Origin: Fibrella aestuarina BUZ 2
Lineage (GTDB): Bacteria > Bacteroidota > Bacteroidia > Cytophagales > Spirosomataceae
Reading direction: 5' to 3'
NCBI RefSeq assembly: GCF_000331105.1
Contig: NC_020054.1
Coordinates: 2,140,813 to 2,204,812 of the forward strand
DNA length: 64,000 nucleotides
The position numbers and the translations under genes were made by a program. Positions 15,793-23,795 of this stretch are shown one piece after another (position 1 is the first letter of the stretch; each line of letters starts with the position of its first letter). The notes under the pieces were generated by a model, which was not told where the DNA came from, made no database searches, and was given only the letters and a program-made list of their open reading frames with translations.

Positions 15793-16444
15793 AACGTTCT
15801 GCAACTTTCTGACAGACGAACCCGATTTTGAACGTTTCGACGTTAGCCCGGCCCGGCGTATTAAGTTCGTGCCAACTCAAGAAAGCAATTTGCACGAACC
15901 ATACACCGACGAACAGGTGAGTTTGATCTTTGGGAAAGTTATTGAGCGGCAGGATTATTACCTGTTATTGTTTATCTACTTCATTCATTACACATTCAGT
16001 AGGCCGGGCAAAGAAGTAAGATTGATGAAGGTTGGAGACCTAAAACCTAACGCGGTGGTAATACCCGCCCAGCACTCCAAGAACAGGCGCGTTAAAAGCC
16101 CAACGCTAACCAAACCCATACAAGAACTGATTGACTTTTTAGGGGTTCGGAACTACGCTAACCACTTCTATATTTTTGGCTCGGAAGGAACGCCCGGCCT
16201 TATACCTGTGGGGAAAGGATGCTACTACCACCGACACAAAAAGATTCTTGACGAATTGGGCATAATTGGCAAATACACGCTCTACGGATGGAAACACAGC
16301 GGTAATATCAGAGCGATACAGCTAGGAGTAACAGATGCCAGTTTGCAACTACAGAACGGCTTTACAGAGCGCCGAACATTAGAGATTTACCGGCGCAAGC
16401 TGTCAGCTTATTATAACAATGAGATAGCTGAAAAATTTGTATAA
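15793..16444 (+). pseudogene. Tyrosine integrase, 3' fragment (interrupted)
   Basis: This is the catalytic part of the integrase split by the insertion sequence, corresponding to about residues 85-300 of the original protein. Visible active-site elements are an Arg in YTFSRPGKEVRL, a His-x-x-x-x-Arg-like box in YGWKHSGNIRAI, and the nucleophile Tyr in LEIYRRK (about residue 283 of 300). From an internal ATG at 15869 a 191-residue protein could still be made, but it would lack the DNA-binding N-terminus. The lipoprotein gene starts 41 bp downstream. Confidence 0.85.
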
Positions 16445-16484
16445 TTTATTTCTAACCTTTTTGTTAGTAAAAAAATCAACCACC

Positions 16485-16919
16485 ATGAAACTAACAAAAT
16501 CCCTTTTCTCCCTTGCCCTCATATCCCTTGCGGTAGCGGCTTGTAAATCGACTGACCCTGACCCGCGCACGCAATACGTAGGCACCTACAAAATGGCTTT
16601 TACAGATGTGCTACAGAACAGATCAAGCGGCGCAACAGCCAACTATCTAAGTACCGGCACCCTAAACGTAAAATTAGGCGCTACACAGGCCGAACTAATA
16701 CTGACTGAACGTAGTACCTACCCTGTGCAGGTATCTGGCAACACATTCACGATTCCGGCCTTTATAGACATACAGAGCATTGCAGGTAGTAGCGTAGCGT
16801 TCACGGTCTCCGGCACTGGCAGTTTCAGCCCCAACGGCATAACGGTAACATATACCGGAATGTCAACTGTAAACAACCAAGCTATTCAGTTCAGCACAAC
16901 CGGCACAGGAACCAAATGA
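16485..16919 (+). CDS. Small lipoprotein carried by the element
   Basis: This 144-residue protein has a signal sequence MKLTKSLFSLALISLAVAAC with a lipobox ending at Cys20, followed by KSTDPDP. The rest is a beta-rich sandwich with many Thr, Ser and Gly (VGTYKMAF, TGTLNVKLG, ITVTYTGMS), resembling lipocalin-like or DUF-type lipoproteins of Bacteroidota. The start at 16485 was chosen because it gives a proper signal peptide. It directly follows the integrase and may share its transcript. Its function is unknown. An envelope role such as surface exclusion is conceivable but not supported. Confidence 0.65.
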   Translation: MKLTKSLFSLALISLAVAACKSTDPDPRTQYVGTYKMAFTDVLQNRSSGATANYLSTGTLNVKLGATQAELILTERSTYPVQVSGNTFTIPAFIDIQSIAGSSVAFTVSGTGSFSPNGITVTYTGMSTVNNQAIQFSTTGTGTK

Positions 16920-17087
16920 TTAACGGTTGAACGGTACTTACTAATAAATCGGTGGAAAGTTGTTATTGGTGTAGCCAATCTGTGTGAATAAATAATTTGT
17001 CGGAGATAAATACATCCAATTAAAAAATGATGCTTATTTGTAACCCTAAGATACAAATTGTGAACTGATTTTTATTTGTAAAGAGAA

Positions 17088-17963
17088 ATGACTAACACCG
17101 ACAAAAAGACAACTTTCCACTTGTTCAGATACCAAATAGTGCCAAAGAGTCAGCATAAAATGAATCTTTTTGATAGAACTTATACGCCAGAAGAATTAAA
17201 AGCGATTAAGAATAGAATATTTGCGGAAATTATAGCAACTAAACAATATTTTGCCAGCCTTACAAGAAAACAACTTTATCATAAATTTATTTATCTTGAT
17301 GGTAAGGATGTTTTTGCATTTCAACTTGGAACTAGAAAAACTGTTGTTTTACAAAATGAAGAATTTAATATTAAGTATGAACAAAATCACCCCAATGTAT
17401 TAATAATTATTGACAACAGGCCACACGTACAAAAGATTGCGATAAGTGTAAATGAAGAAGCTTTTTCATCTCCTCAAGTTGTAGCTAATATTTTGCAACT
17501 AAATTTTAATGTTTCACTAGATAAATACAGTTTACAGATTTCTGTCAATCCAATATTAGACCGAAGGGATTTCTGGCAACTAATAAAAAGCTATGAAGAT
17601 AGAATAACGTCACTAAGGTTTGAGATTATTAAACCAAACATGACTAATATTTCTAATTCTCTATCAGAGGGATTAAAAGAATTGGTCACAGCAACAAACA
17701 GCTTTAAAACACGACTTGATTTAAATGCTCCTGAAAGAGCAACCTTAGAAAACCTAAATGAAAAAAACATAGCTTTAGCGGGTATTGCTGATTATTCTAT
17801 CGAAGGCGGAAGCACAGAAATAAGTCTTAAAGTGAAAGGGCTAAGGAGTTATATAAAAACGGATGGAACTGTGCGTAAGGTTTCTATAGACGAAGCTGAA
17901 ATAAAAGGAACGCCCGATAAAATTTCAACAATCTTTCAAAAAATACTTAGCAATGGAGATTAA
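17088..17963 (+). CDS. Uncharacterised 291-residue protein, first gene of AT-rich cargo operon
   Basis: I do not recognise a named family. The protein is soluble, with mixed alpha/beta character and no signal peptide. It opens with TTFHLFRYQIVPKSQHKMNLF, has a helical part (EELKAIKNRIFAEIIATKQYF), a central beta-rich core (VLIIIDNRPHVQKIAISVN), a FEIIKPNMTNIS segment and a basic/acidic beta C-terminus. G+C is far below the chromosome. A purine-rich AAAGAGAA precedes the ATG. Its 3' end overlaps the membrane-protein gene by 11 bp, so the two proteins probably act together. A soluble protein coupled to a small membrane protein on a tRNA-borne element resembles two-gene phage-defence or toxin-immunity modules, but that is inference from context only. 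Confidence 0.6.
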   Translation: MTNTDKKTTFHLFRYQIVPKSQHKMNLFDRTYTPEELKAIKNRIFAEIIATKQYFASLTRKQLYHKFIYLDGKDVFAFQLGTRKTVVLQNEEFNIKYEQNHPNVLIIIDNRPHVQKIAISVNEEAFSSPQVVANILQLNFNVSLDKYSLQISVNPILDRRDFWQLIKSYEDRITSLRFEIIKPNMTNISNSLSEGLKELVTATNSFKTRLDLNAPERATLENLNEKNIALAGIADYSIEGGSTEISLKVKGLRSYIKTDGTVRKVSIDEAEIKGTPDKISTIFQKILSNGD

Positions 17964-18408
17964 GATTTACAAAATCGGAGCGTACATAGGCTTGTCCGTA
18001 ATTCTAAATTTTATCTCAAACTATTTGGAAAGTGATTACCTTATAAATTTTTTGAAGGATAAAATTGTAGAACTGTTAATTACACTGATGGCAATTAACA
18101 CCGCCACATCAAGTATTATTGTCTCAAAAATTGAAGAAATATCAAAAAAGTATAGGGTGAACTTAGACCCTTCAATAAAAGAGGTAAAGAGTTCTACAAT
18201 ACTTCAAATATGGCTCGTGGTTTTTGCAGTAATGACGCTTATACTATATAAAAGCAAAGTAATTATTGCACACTTTCCAGATACATACGAAAGTTGTCTC
18301 AATATCACGCTACTCACTATATTCATATCTGCCATAGACATACTAAGGGATACAGGGTTAGCAATTTTTATAATTAATGAAAAAACTTCAAAAAAAGAAA
18401 ACGCTTGA
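17953..18408 (+). CDS. Small integral membrane protein, second gene of AT-rich cargo operon
   Basis: This 151-residue protein has about four hydrophobic segments: residues 8-22 (IGAYIGLSVILNFIS), 36-55 (VELLITLMAINTATSSIIVS), 83-101 (ILQIWLVVFAVMTLILYKS) and 115-140 (CLNITLLTIFISAIDILRD). A charged loop KIEEISKKYRVNLDPSIKEVK separates the pairs. The start ATG lies inside the last codons of the upstream gene (11-bp overlap), which indicates translational coupling. It could be a membrane effector controlled by the soluble partner; nothing in the sequence proves this. I know no family name for it. Confidence 0.6.
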   Translation: MEIKIYKIGAYIGLSVILNFISNYLESDYLINFLKDKIVELLITLMAINTATSSIIVSKIEEISKKYRVNLDPSIKEVKSSTILQIWLVVFAVMTLILYKSKVIIAHFPDTYESCLNITLLTIFISAIDILRDTGLAIFIINEKTSKKENA

Positions 18409-18435
18409 ACTTCATAAACATAAATATTACTCACA

Positions 18436-18468
18436 AAAAACCCCTACGGCAATGCCATAGGGGTTTTT
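18436..18468. terminator. Bidirectional terminator between convergent cargo operons
   Basis: AAAAACCCCTACGGCA and TGCCATAGGGGTTTTT form a 16-bp stem with one mismatch and a one-base loop, with A and T runs on the two sides. It lies 27 bp after the membrane-protein gene and 18 bp before the end of the opposing operon, so it can serve both. Confidence 0.8.
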
Positions 18469-18485
18469 AATTTCCAACCTGAAAA

Positions 18486-18659
18486 TTAAGACTGTTGCCG
18501 TTCGCGGCGCTTTTCTTTGATGTGGTCTAACAGATCGTCAAAAAGATCATCTGCCAGATTGATAAGGAAATCAACCAGCTTGTTAAGAAACCAATGTTTG
18601 CGTTTCGCTGGCTGTGGTACTTCGTTCAAGATTTGTTCTTTGTTATGCATGGTGAACAT
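18486..18659 (-). CDS. 57-residue charged amphipathic protein coupled to the JAMM-like gene
   Basis: This small gene begins MFTMHNKEQ, runs through KHWFLNKLVDFLINLADD and ends KEKRRERQQS. The start ATG overlaps the stop of the upstream JAMM-like gene as TAATG, the classic sign of translational coupling, which is the main reason to believe it is real. A second in-frame ATG lies three codons in. The middle is an amphipathic helix with Leu/Ile and Asp, and the tail is strongly basic and acidic, so it could bind a membrane or another protein. No family is recognised. A terminator lies just downstream. Confidence 0.55.
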   Translation of the reverse strand: MFTMHNKEQILNEVPQPAKRKHWFLNKLVDFLINLADDLFDDLLDHIKEKRRERQQS

Positions 18660-19408
18660 TAGTTGAAGTGAATCAATAAACTACCGTCTGCCTGATTGAC
18701 ATAATCAGGACGCTTTCTTTCCTCGTTTAAATAGACCAACGCGGCCAACAAAACGAACCAACGGAACGCCCCTAATCCTAGCTTTTTAAGGCCTAATAGA
18801 ACCACCAAAATAGCGCCAGCACCGAACAAAAAAATCTTTTCCGATACCAGCAAAGCGGCGCGGCTGATAGGGCTTATAAAGCCATTGTACAGATAGAATC
18901 GTATGCTTTGCCCGGCCCTATCATTGGCGCTCAATAAAGCGTCCGGCAAAACCAAATTATACCCATCTACAGCCAGCGGTAAAAAACTGTTGTGCCTGTC
19001 TGTGTCGCTAGTACGTTGAAAGAAATTAAGAGACTGTACATCATACAATGAATTACCTGATTGTACGGGGTGAGAATGCCAGCGCAAAGGAAAACCGCCG
19101 GAACGCAAGCAATCCTGTATTACCGCCCGGTAACGTTCGCCGTTTGGGCTATATGCCAGGTTAGCCCGTTCGGGTGGTAATTGGTTGGCAATTTCGACAA
19201 CCTGAGAAACAATTAACAGGCGCTTTGTAGGGTCAGGATAGGCATACAAAAACCCGCCTGTTTCAGCCGATTTATTATACAGTGTAGCCAGCGTAGCTAA
19301 CACGTTGCCCGTTATCAGAATATCTAAGGGCGTTTGTAGAATATAGGTTTCCCGGCCCTCTGTTACGATAGGCCGGAAAAAACCTAATTCGATTAGTTGC
19401 TTAACCAT
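18659..19408 (-). CDS. JAMM/MPN-like protein with C-terminal membrane anchor
   Basis: This 249-residue protein shows the elements of a JAB/JAMM metalloprotease domain: Glu49 in the ETGGFLY motif, and HSH at 111-113 followed by Ser120 and Asp123 (HSHPVQSGNSLYD). The usual spacing HxH-x7-S-x2-D is here x6, one residue shorter. Such enzymes cut isopeptide or peptide bonds, often removing ubiquitin-like proteins. Two hydrophobic segments near residues 187-220 (FLFGAGAILVVLLGL, FRWFVLLAALVYL) would anchor it. The start at 19408 overlaps the stop of a short upstream frame (ATGGTTAA), and its stop overlaps the next gene, so it is the middle of a coupled series. No E1, E2 or ubiquitin-like partner is present. 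The family call is good; activity is uncertain. Confidence 0.65.
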   Translation of the reverse strand: MVKQLIELGFFRPIVTEGRETYILQTPLDILITGNVLATLATLYNKSAETGGFLYAYPDPTKRLLIVSQVVEIANQLPPERANLAYSPNGERYRAVIQDCLRSGGFPLRWHSHPVQSGNSLYDVQSLNFFQRTSDTDRHNSFLPLAVDGYNLVLPDALLSANDRAGQSIRFYLYNGFISPISRAALLVSEKIFLFGAGAILVVLLGLKKLGLGAFRWFVLLAALVYLNEERKRPDYVNQADGSLLIHFN

Positions 19409-19541
19409 TTTTACGCTGCAAAAAAATGATTGCCAGCACTGCCAATACAACGAATACCCAAACCCGGTTTTGTGGGATTGGTGCCGCGTTGAAATTGGCT
19501 TCATCGGTTCTTATAATTAGGGCGTTACGCCCTTGCCGCTG
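19401..19541 (-). pseudogene. Truncated frame with one transmembrane helix at the element's right end
   Basis: A 46-codon open frame without any ATG, GTG or TTG runs from a stop at 19542-19544 to the TAA at 19401-19403. It ends with QNRVWVFVVLAVLAIIFLQRKNG, a convincing single transmembrane helix with a basic tail. Its stop overlaps the start of the JAMM-like gene. It looks like the 3' end of a membrane-protein gene whose 5' part was lost at the attR boundary 10 bp away. A start at a rare codon such as ATT is the alternative. Confidence 0.45.
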
Positions 19542-19550
19542 TTAGTGAGA

Positions 19551-19567
19551 AATCCGATATTCTCCAC
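19551..19567 (+). repeat. attR, 17-bp direct repeat
   Basis: AATCCGATATTCTCCAC duplicates the tRNA-Ala 3' end without the rest of a tRNA. A small palindrome GGGCGTTACGCCC (19520-19532) lies just inside and could be an arm site. The repeat marks the right boundary of the element. Confidence 0.88.
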
Positions 19568-19570
19568 AAC

Positions 19571-19605
19571 AAAGCCGCCGATCGATCTGATCGGCGGCTT
19601 TTTCG
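19571..19605 (+). terminator. Original tRNA-Ala terminator displaced by the element
   Basis: AAAGCCGCCGATC and its complement form a 13-bp stem around a 5-nt loop, followed by a T run (CTTTTTCG). It begins 3 nt after attR. Before integration it would have stood just behind tRNA-Ala and served as its terminator. Confidence 0.75.
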
Positions 19606-19701
19606 TTGTTGACCGGTAGAGGGGATGTTTACTGAGCGGTAGCCAAAACTTGGCTCCTCATAAGTCGGATTTGGGTTGTATATGCCTGGGTGAGGCCGCC
19701 G

Positions 19702-20301
19702 TTAGAACGGACGCAAGGCCTTTACAAAACGGCCCTTGAAATAATTGGAGTACAGATTGTCCTCACGGACACCGCGCGATGACGAGGCGTGAATGAAGCG
19801 AATGTCGTTGGTCGCCCGCACTTCCGTAACGATGGCTACGTGCGATACGTACCCCTCTTTACCACTTTCCGGCACGAAGAAAACGAGGTCGCCCGGCCGG
19901 ATGTCACTCACCTCAATCTCATACCCTACTTCCGACTGCTGCCACGAGATACGGGGCATCTTCAGCCCGACCGACGAAAACGCGGCGCAAACTAAGCCTG
20001 AACAGTCGATACCGTCGTAGCCATTGCCGCCCGAACGATAGGGGGTGCCCGTATAGGTTCGGGCCTGATTGATTACTTCGCTGACGTATCGGCTACCATA
20101 CGTGCGGGAGTCGACTGTGCGGAGTGGGGCTGCCGTTTTGGTGGCTTTAGCCGTGGCGGTAGGTCGGACTGCCGGGCGGCGACTTGCCGTTGACGCCGTG
20201 TTGCGACTGGATGACGACGAGGAGGAGAAGAGCGGGCCGGTTGACGAGCAGGCAGTAGTGAACAGCAACAGGCCCGGCAACAGCCAGAAACGGTACGGCA
20301 T
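19702..20301 (-). CDS. NlpC/P60 family lipoprotein (cell-wall peptidase)
   Basis: This 199-residue protein has a lipoprotein signal (MPYRFWLLPGLLLFTTAC), a Ser/Ala/Thr-rich linker (about 20-65) and an NlpC/P60 domain with the nucleophile Cys in GIDCSGLVCAAF (about residue 98), the catalytic His in SHVAIVTEV and a second His in FIHASSSRGV. Such enzymes cleave D-gamma-glutamyl-meso-diaminopimelate bonds in peptidoglycan peptides. The start at 20301 is chosen because it produces the lipobox; upstream in-frame ATGs give a meaningless leader. It lies downstream of tex on the same strand, 130 bp apart. Confidence 0.9.
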   Translation of the reverse strand: MPYRFWLLPGLLLFTTACSSTGPLFSSSSSSSRNTASTASRRPAVRPTATAKATKTAAPLRTVDSRTYGSRYVSEVINQARTYTGTPYRSGGNGYDGIDCSGLVCAAFSSVGLKMPRISWQQSEVGYEIEVSDIRPGDLVFFVPESGKEGYVSHVAIVTEVRATNDIRFIHASSSRGVREDNLYSNYFKGRFVKALRPF

Positions 20302-20430
20302 AAGACGGGGGTAAGGGTGTAGGGCCGACCGTCGGTGGTAGACGTCCAGCCGCCGAACTAGGAGACAGAGGACGTTCACCACTGACGGGGAACCTGACTG
20401 GTTATTCGACAAAATCCAGCGGCTAACCTA

Positions 20431-22599
20431 TCAAATTTTCATCGATAACGCAATGCGCTTCCGATTCGTATCGACTTCCAGCACTTTCACCCGAACGGTC
20501 TGGTGTACCCGGACCACCTGATTCGGGTCCGAAACGTACCGGTCGGCCAGTTGAGAAACGTGCACCAGGCCATCCTGCTTCACCCCGATATCAACGAACG
20601 CCCCGAAGGCGGTAATGTTGGTTACAACGCCCGGCAGTACCATGCCTTCGTGCAGGTCGGCAATGGTTTTAACTCGCTCATCATAGGCAAAGACGGTGAG
20701 TGCTTCCCGAGGGTCACGCCCCGGCTTATCGAGCTCCGCCAGTATATCGGTGAGCGTGGGTAGCCCCACGGTAGCGGATACGTACCTGTCGGGTTTGATT
20801 TGTTTGCGCAGGTCGGCTTTCTGCACCAGGTCGGCGACCGAGCAGCCCAGATCGGCCGCCATCCGACCTACCAGTTCGTAGCGCTCGGGGTGAACAGCCG
20901 AGTTGTCGAGCGGATTCTTGGCGTTGGCGATGCGCAGGAAGCCAGCCGCCTGTTCGTAGGCTTTGGGACCCAGCCGGGGTACCTTCTTGAGTTGTTCCCG
21001 CGAGTGGAAAGCGCCGTTCTGCGCGCGATACGTTACAATGTTCTGCGCCAGTTGCGGCCCCAGCCCCGATACGTACTGCAGCAGATACGCGCTCGCCGTG
21101 TTGAGTGACACGCCTACGGAGTTCACGCAACTTTCGACCACGTCATCGAGGCCTTTTTTGAGCGCGTTCTGGTCGACGTCGTGCTGGTATTGCCCAACCC
21201 CAATTGACTTAGGATCGATCTTAACCAGTTCGGCCAGGGGGTCCATCAGCCGCCGCCCAATACTGACGGCACCCCGCACGGTGACATCCTTATCGGGAAA
21301 CTCCTGCCGGGCCACCTCAGACGCCGAATAGATGGATGCACCCTGCTCGCTAACCATCACCACCGGTTTACCGAGGTTCAGGCGCTGCACAAAGGCCTCT
21401 GTCTCGCGCCCGGCCGTGCCATTACCAATCGCGATGGCGTCGATCTGATGCGTCTGCACGAGCGTCTGCACGGTCTGGGCCGCGCGCTGCTTTTCGGCCT
21501 CTGACGCAAATAAATTCAGCACTGTTTCGGTCAGTAGGTTGCCCTGTGCGTCGAGGCAAACCGTTTTACAGCCCGTGCGGTAGCCGGGGTCGATGGCCAT
21601 CACCCGTTTTTGACCCAGCGGCGCACTCAGCAGCAACTGCCGCAGGTTGGCGGCGAAGATGCGGATTGCCTCTTCGTCGGCTTTGTCTTTTGAGCGGTTG
21701 TCAAACTCCGTTTCCAGGGCAGGCCGCAGTAGTCGTTTGTAACTGTCTCTGATTGCCAATGCCACCTGGTCTTGGCTGGCTTTATTTCGGTCCGCTGTTT
21801 CGGCTCCGGCGTAATGCTGGCCTAGAAACTGCCGGTCGAGGCGATCGAGCGCTGCCTCTTCGTCGGGGGCAATACTGACGTTCAGGATACCTTCGGCCTC
21901 CCCACGGCGCAGTGCCAGCAGGCGATGGGAGGGAACGCGCCGCAGCGGTTCGGCAAAATCAAAGTAGTCTTTGTATTTCTGCCCATCGGTTTCCTTGCCT
22001 TTTTTCACCGTTGATCGGATAATGGCTTCGCGCTCAAATAGAAGCCGGATCCGCTGCCGGGCATCGGCATCGTCGCTGATTCGCTCGGCAATGATATCGC
22101 GGGCTCCTTGCAGGGCGTCGGCTACGGTGAGGGGAGCCTGTCCCGCTTTGGCGGGGTTATCGCTAATATAACGGCGGGCCGTCTGTTCCGGGTTGGGATC
22201 GCGAAGGCTAAAAATGCGGTCGGCAAGGGGTTCGAGGCCCCGTTCTATGGCCATCATCGCCCGGGTTTTTCGTTTTTGCTTGAAAGGCAGGTAAAGGTCT
22301 TCCAGTTGAGTAAGCGTGGTGGCGCCTTCCAGCTTCTGACGGAGGTCGGCGGTTAGTTTGCCCTGCTCGGTAATGCTGCTGAGAATGGCGTCGCGGCGTT
22401 TATCAAGGGCCAGTAAAGCCTGTGCCTGATCGCGGACGGCGGCAATCTGTACTTCATCGAAGCCGCCAGTGGCCTCTTTTCGATAACGGGCGATGAAAGG
22501 GACCGTTGCGCCGTCAGCTAACAACTGAAGGGTTTGGGTTACCGATCTGACAGGCAGATTAAGCCGGCCAGCAACTAGTGAATCGTAGGAAATAGGCAT
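20431..22599 (-). CDS. tex: Tex-family S1 RNA-binding transcription accessory protein
   Basis: This 722-residue cytoplasmic protein follows the Tex/Spt6-like architecture. It has an N-terminal helical region with TVPFIARYRKEATGGFDE, a YqgF-like RNase H fold with VMAIDPGYRTGCKTV (about 325-450), helix-hairpin-helix repeats around YVSGLGPQLAQNIV and LKKVPRLGPKAYEQAAGFLR (about 485-560), and a C-terminal S1 RNA-binding domain (GVVTNITAFGAFVDIGV, about 645-715). It is thought to act in transcription and RNA metabolism. Length is normal for the family. The start at 22599 (MPISYDSLVAG) fits; a further in-frame ATG lies at 22641. Confidence 0.95.
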   Translation of the reverse strand: MPISYDSLVAGRLNLPVRSVTQTLQLLADGATVPFIARYRKEATGGFDEVQIAAVRDQAQALLALDKRRDAILSSITEQGKLTADLRQKLEGATTLTQLEDLYLPFKQKRKTRAMMAIERGLEPLADRIFSLRDPNPEQTARRYISDNPAKAGQAPLTVADALQGARDIIAERISDDADARQRIRLLFEREAIIRSTVKKGKETDGQKYKDYFDFAEPLRRVPSHRLLALRRGEAEGILNVSIAPDEEAALDRLDRQFLGQHYAGAETADRNKASQDQVALAIRDSYKRLLRPALETEFDNRSKDKADEEAIRIFAANLRQLLLSAPLGQKRVMAIDPGYRTGCKTVCLDAQGNLLTETVLNLFASEAEKQRAAQTVQTLVQTHQIDAIAIGNGTAGRETEAFVQRLNLGKPVVMVSEQGASIYSASEVARQEFPDKDVTVRGAVSIGRRLMDPLAELVKIDPKSIGVGQYQHDVDQNALKKGLDDVVESCVNSVGVSLNTASAYLLQYVSGLGPQLAQNIVTYRAQNGAFHSREQLKKVPRLGPKAYEQAAGFLRIANAKNPLDNSAVHPERYELVGRMAADLGCSVADLVQKADLRKQIKPDRYVSATVGLPTLTDILAELDKPGRDPREALTVFAYDERVKTIADLHEGMVLPGVVTNITAFGAFVDIGVKQDGLVHVSQLADRYVSDPNQVVRVHQTVRVKVLEVDTNRKRIALSMKI

Positions 22600-22641
22600 C
22601 GAACAGAGAACGTGTAGCTGCGAAAGGGGGGCAGCGTTCAA

Positions 22642-23381
22642 ATGCCAAAATTAACCGGCCAGCCGTATTCAGAAGGGTCTGTTTCAAATTAGCGGCTTAG
22701 CTATCAAAAAATATGCCAACAGTAATTTATTCATCATATGAAGTAAATGGATGGGTCCAAGGCTGGTGATTAAGTACTAACTATCAAAAAGTCTATTTTT
22801 ATTCACGAGCCATTCAAACGTTTTTAGCTGTATTTTCTTGATAATTTTTGTTTCCGGGTAACCGTCAGGATACAGTTAGACTGCGCTTAGTAGCTCGCTA
22901 TAACTATGAATAGTTTAATGATAAATTAAATAAATTACATGAAAATTCAATCATTTAGCGATTTATACGTACTCAGGCTACTTTAATTTTCTGTCAATGG
23001 GGTGTTTACTATCTATGAGTAATTTCTGCTAAGTGTTCTGCTTTAAATGTAACTAGCTGATTACTATGTACATTGATGGCATATTATTTGACGAAGGATT
23101 TGTCATACATCCAACTTTATATCTATGAGAAGAGCCTATACGTGCAGCGAACGCCCTGTTCGTCTTTCCGCCGCCACTATGTCGCTACCAGCGAGCAGGC
23201 GATCCTAAGCAGCTACGCCAACGTCTGCTAATTCACTTCCCAGTTAACGGGTCAATCTCTTTCTGAAGGGTTTTGCGTGTAGCAAATCACTCAGATCCTT
23301 TGTGTTTCATTAAGTAGCTCTGCCGGGCTAATGGCGACGCTTTAATTAGGCGGAAGGGCTGCTCCATACCTTTATCTAACC
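22642..23381. other. 740-bp gene-free spacer
   Basis: This stretch is AT-rich in its left two thirds and holds no open frame of coding character on either strand; the longest ATG frame I read, from about 23125, has only about 27 codons. I see no tRNA, CRISPR or clear hairpin. It may contain a promoter for the small gene at 23382 and perhaps a decayed gene or small RNA. Confidence 0.5.
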
Positions 23382-23795
23382 ATGACAGAACAACTAAAAC
23401 AGTGCATTCTATCCTACCTGAATTTGCGTCGATCACTGCTCTGGACGCTTCGAGAAATTAACCATCAGCGCGCCGACTGGTACCATGATATTGGCCTGAC
23501 AGCCGCGATCAAGCGCCAACGCGAACGGGATGCCAGTGGCTGGAACTTCGCTGAATTACAGCAAATTGCCGATTGGACCGGGGCGTCGAAACAGCCCATC
23601 ATCTTATTAAAAAGCAAGCTGGTCGATGTGCCAGGTCTGGTCGCCCGGATGCCGGTACATGACCGGCAACGGTTTTATCAGAAGTGTAATATGGATTTGC
23701 AAAAGCTCAATGTTCGGGTCCACAATATCAACGCCTGGAAGCTGGATGAGCTGGAGCGGATTGTGAAATATATCGACGAGGTAGGTCAGCGTTAA
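23382..23795 (+). CDS. Small helical protein of unknown function
   Basis: This 137-residue protein is predicted to be helical and rich in charged residues (LRRSLLWTLREINHQRADWYHDIGL, AAIKRQRERDASGWNFAELQQIADWTG). A short middle segment reads KQPIILLKSKLVDVPGLVARM. There is no signal peptide. It follows a 740-bp spacer and its last 68 bp overlap, tail to tail, the membrane-protein gene on the other strand. I recognise no family. Normal codon use supports it being real. The XRE-like look of the middle part (LQQIADWTGASKQPIILLKSKL) might indicate a DNA-binding role, weakly. Confidence 0.5.
   Translation: MTEQLKQCILSYLNLRRSLLWTLREINHQRADWYHDIGLTAAIKRQRERDASGWNFAELQQIADWTGASKQPIILLKSKLVDVPGLVARMPVHDRQRFYQKCNMDLQKLNVRVHNINAWKLDELERIVKYIDEVGQR

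Noticed and set aside
16403..16585. 60-codon minus-strand frame between integrase and lipoprotein
   Set aside because: It lies opposite the lipoprotein signal region and the integrase end, both well supported, and has no start region or domain of its own.
19541..19583. Second tRNA-Ala at the right end of the element
   Set aside because: Only the last 17 bp of the tRNA are present; the D and anticodon arms are missing. It is the attR repeat.
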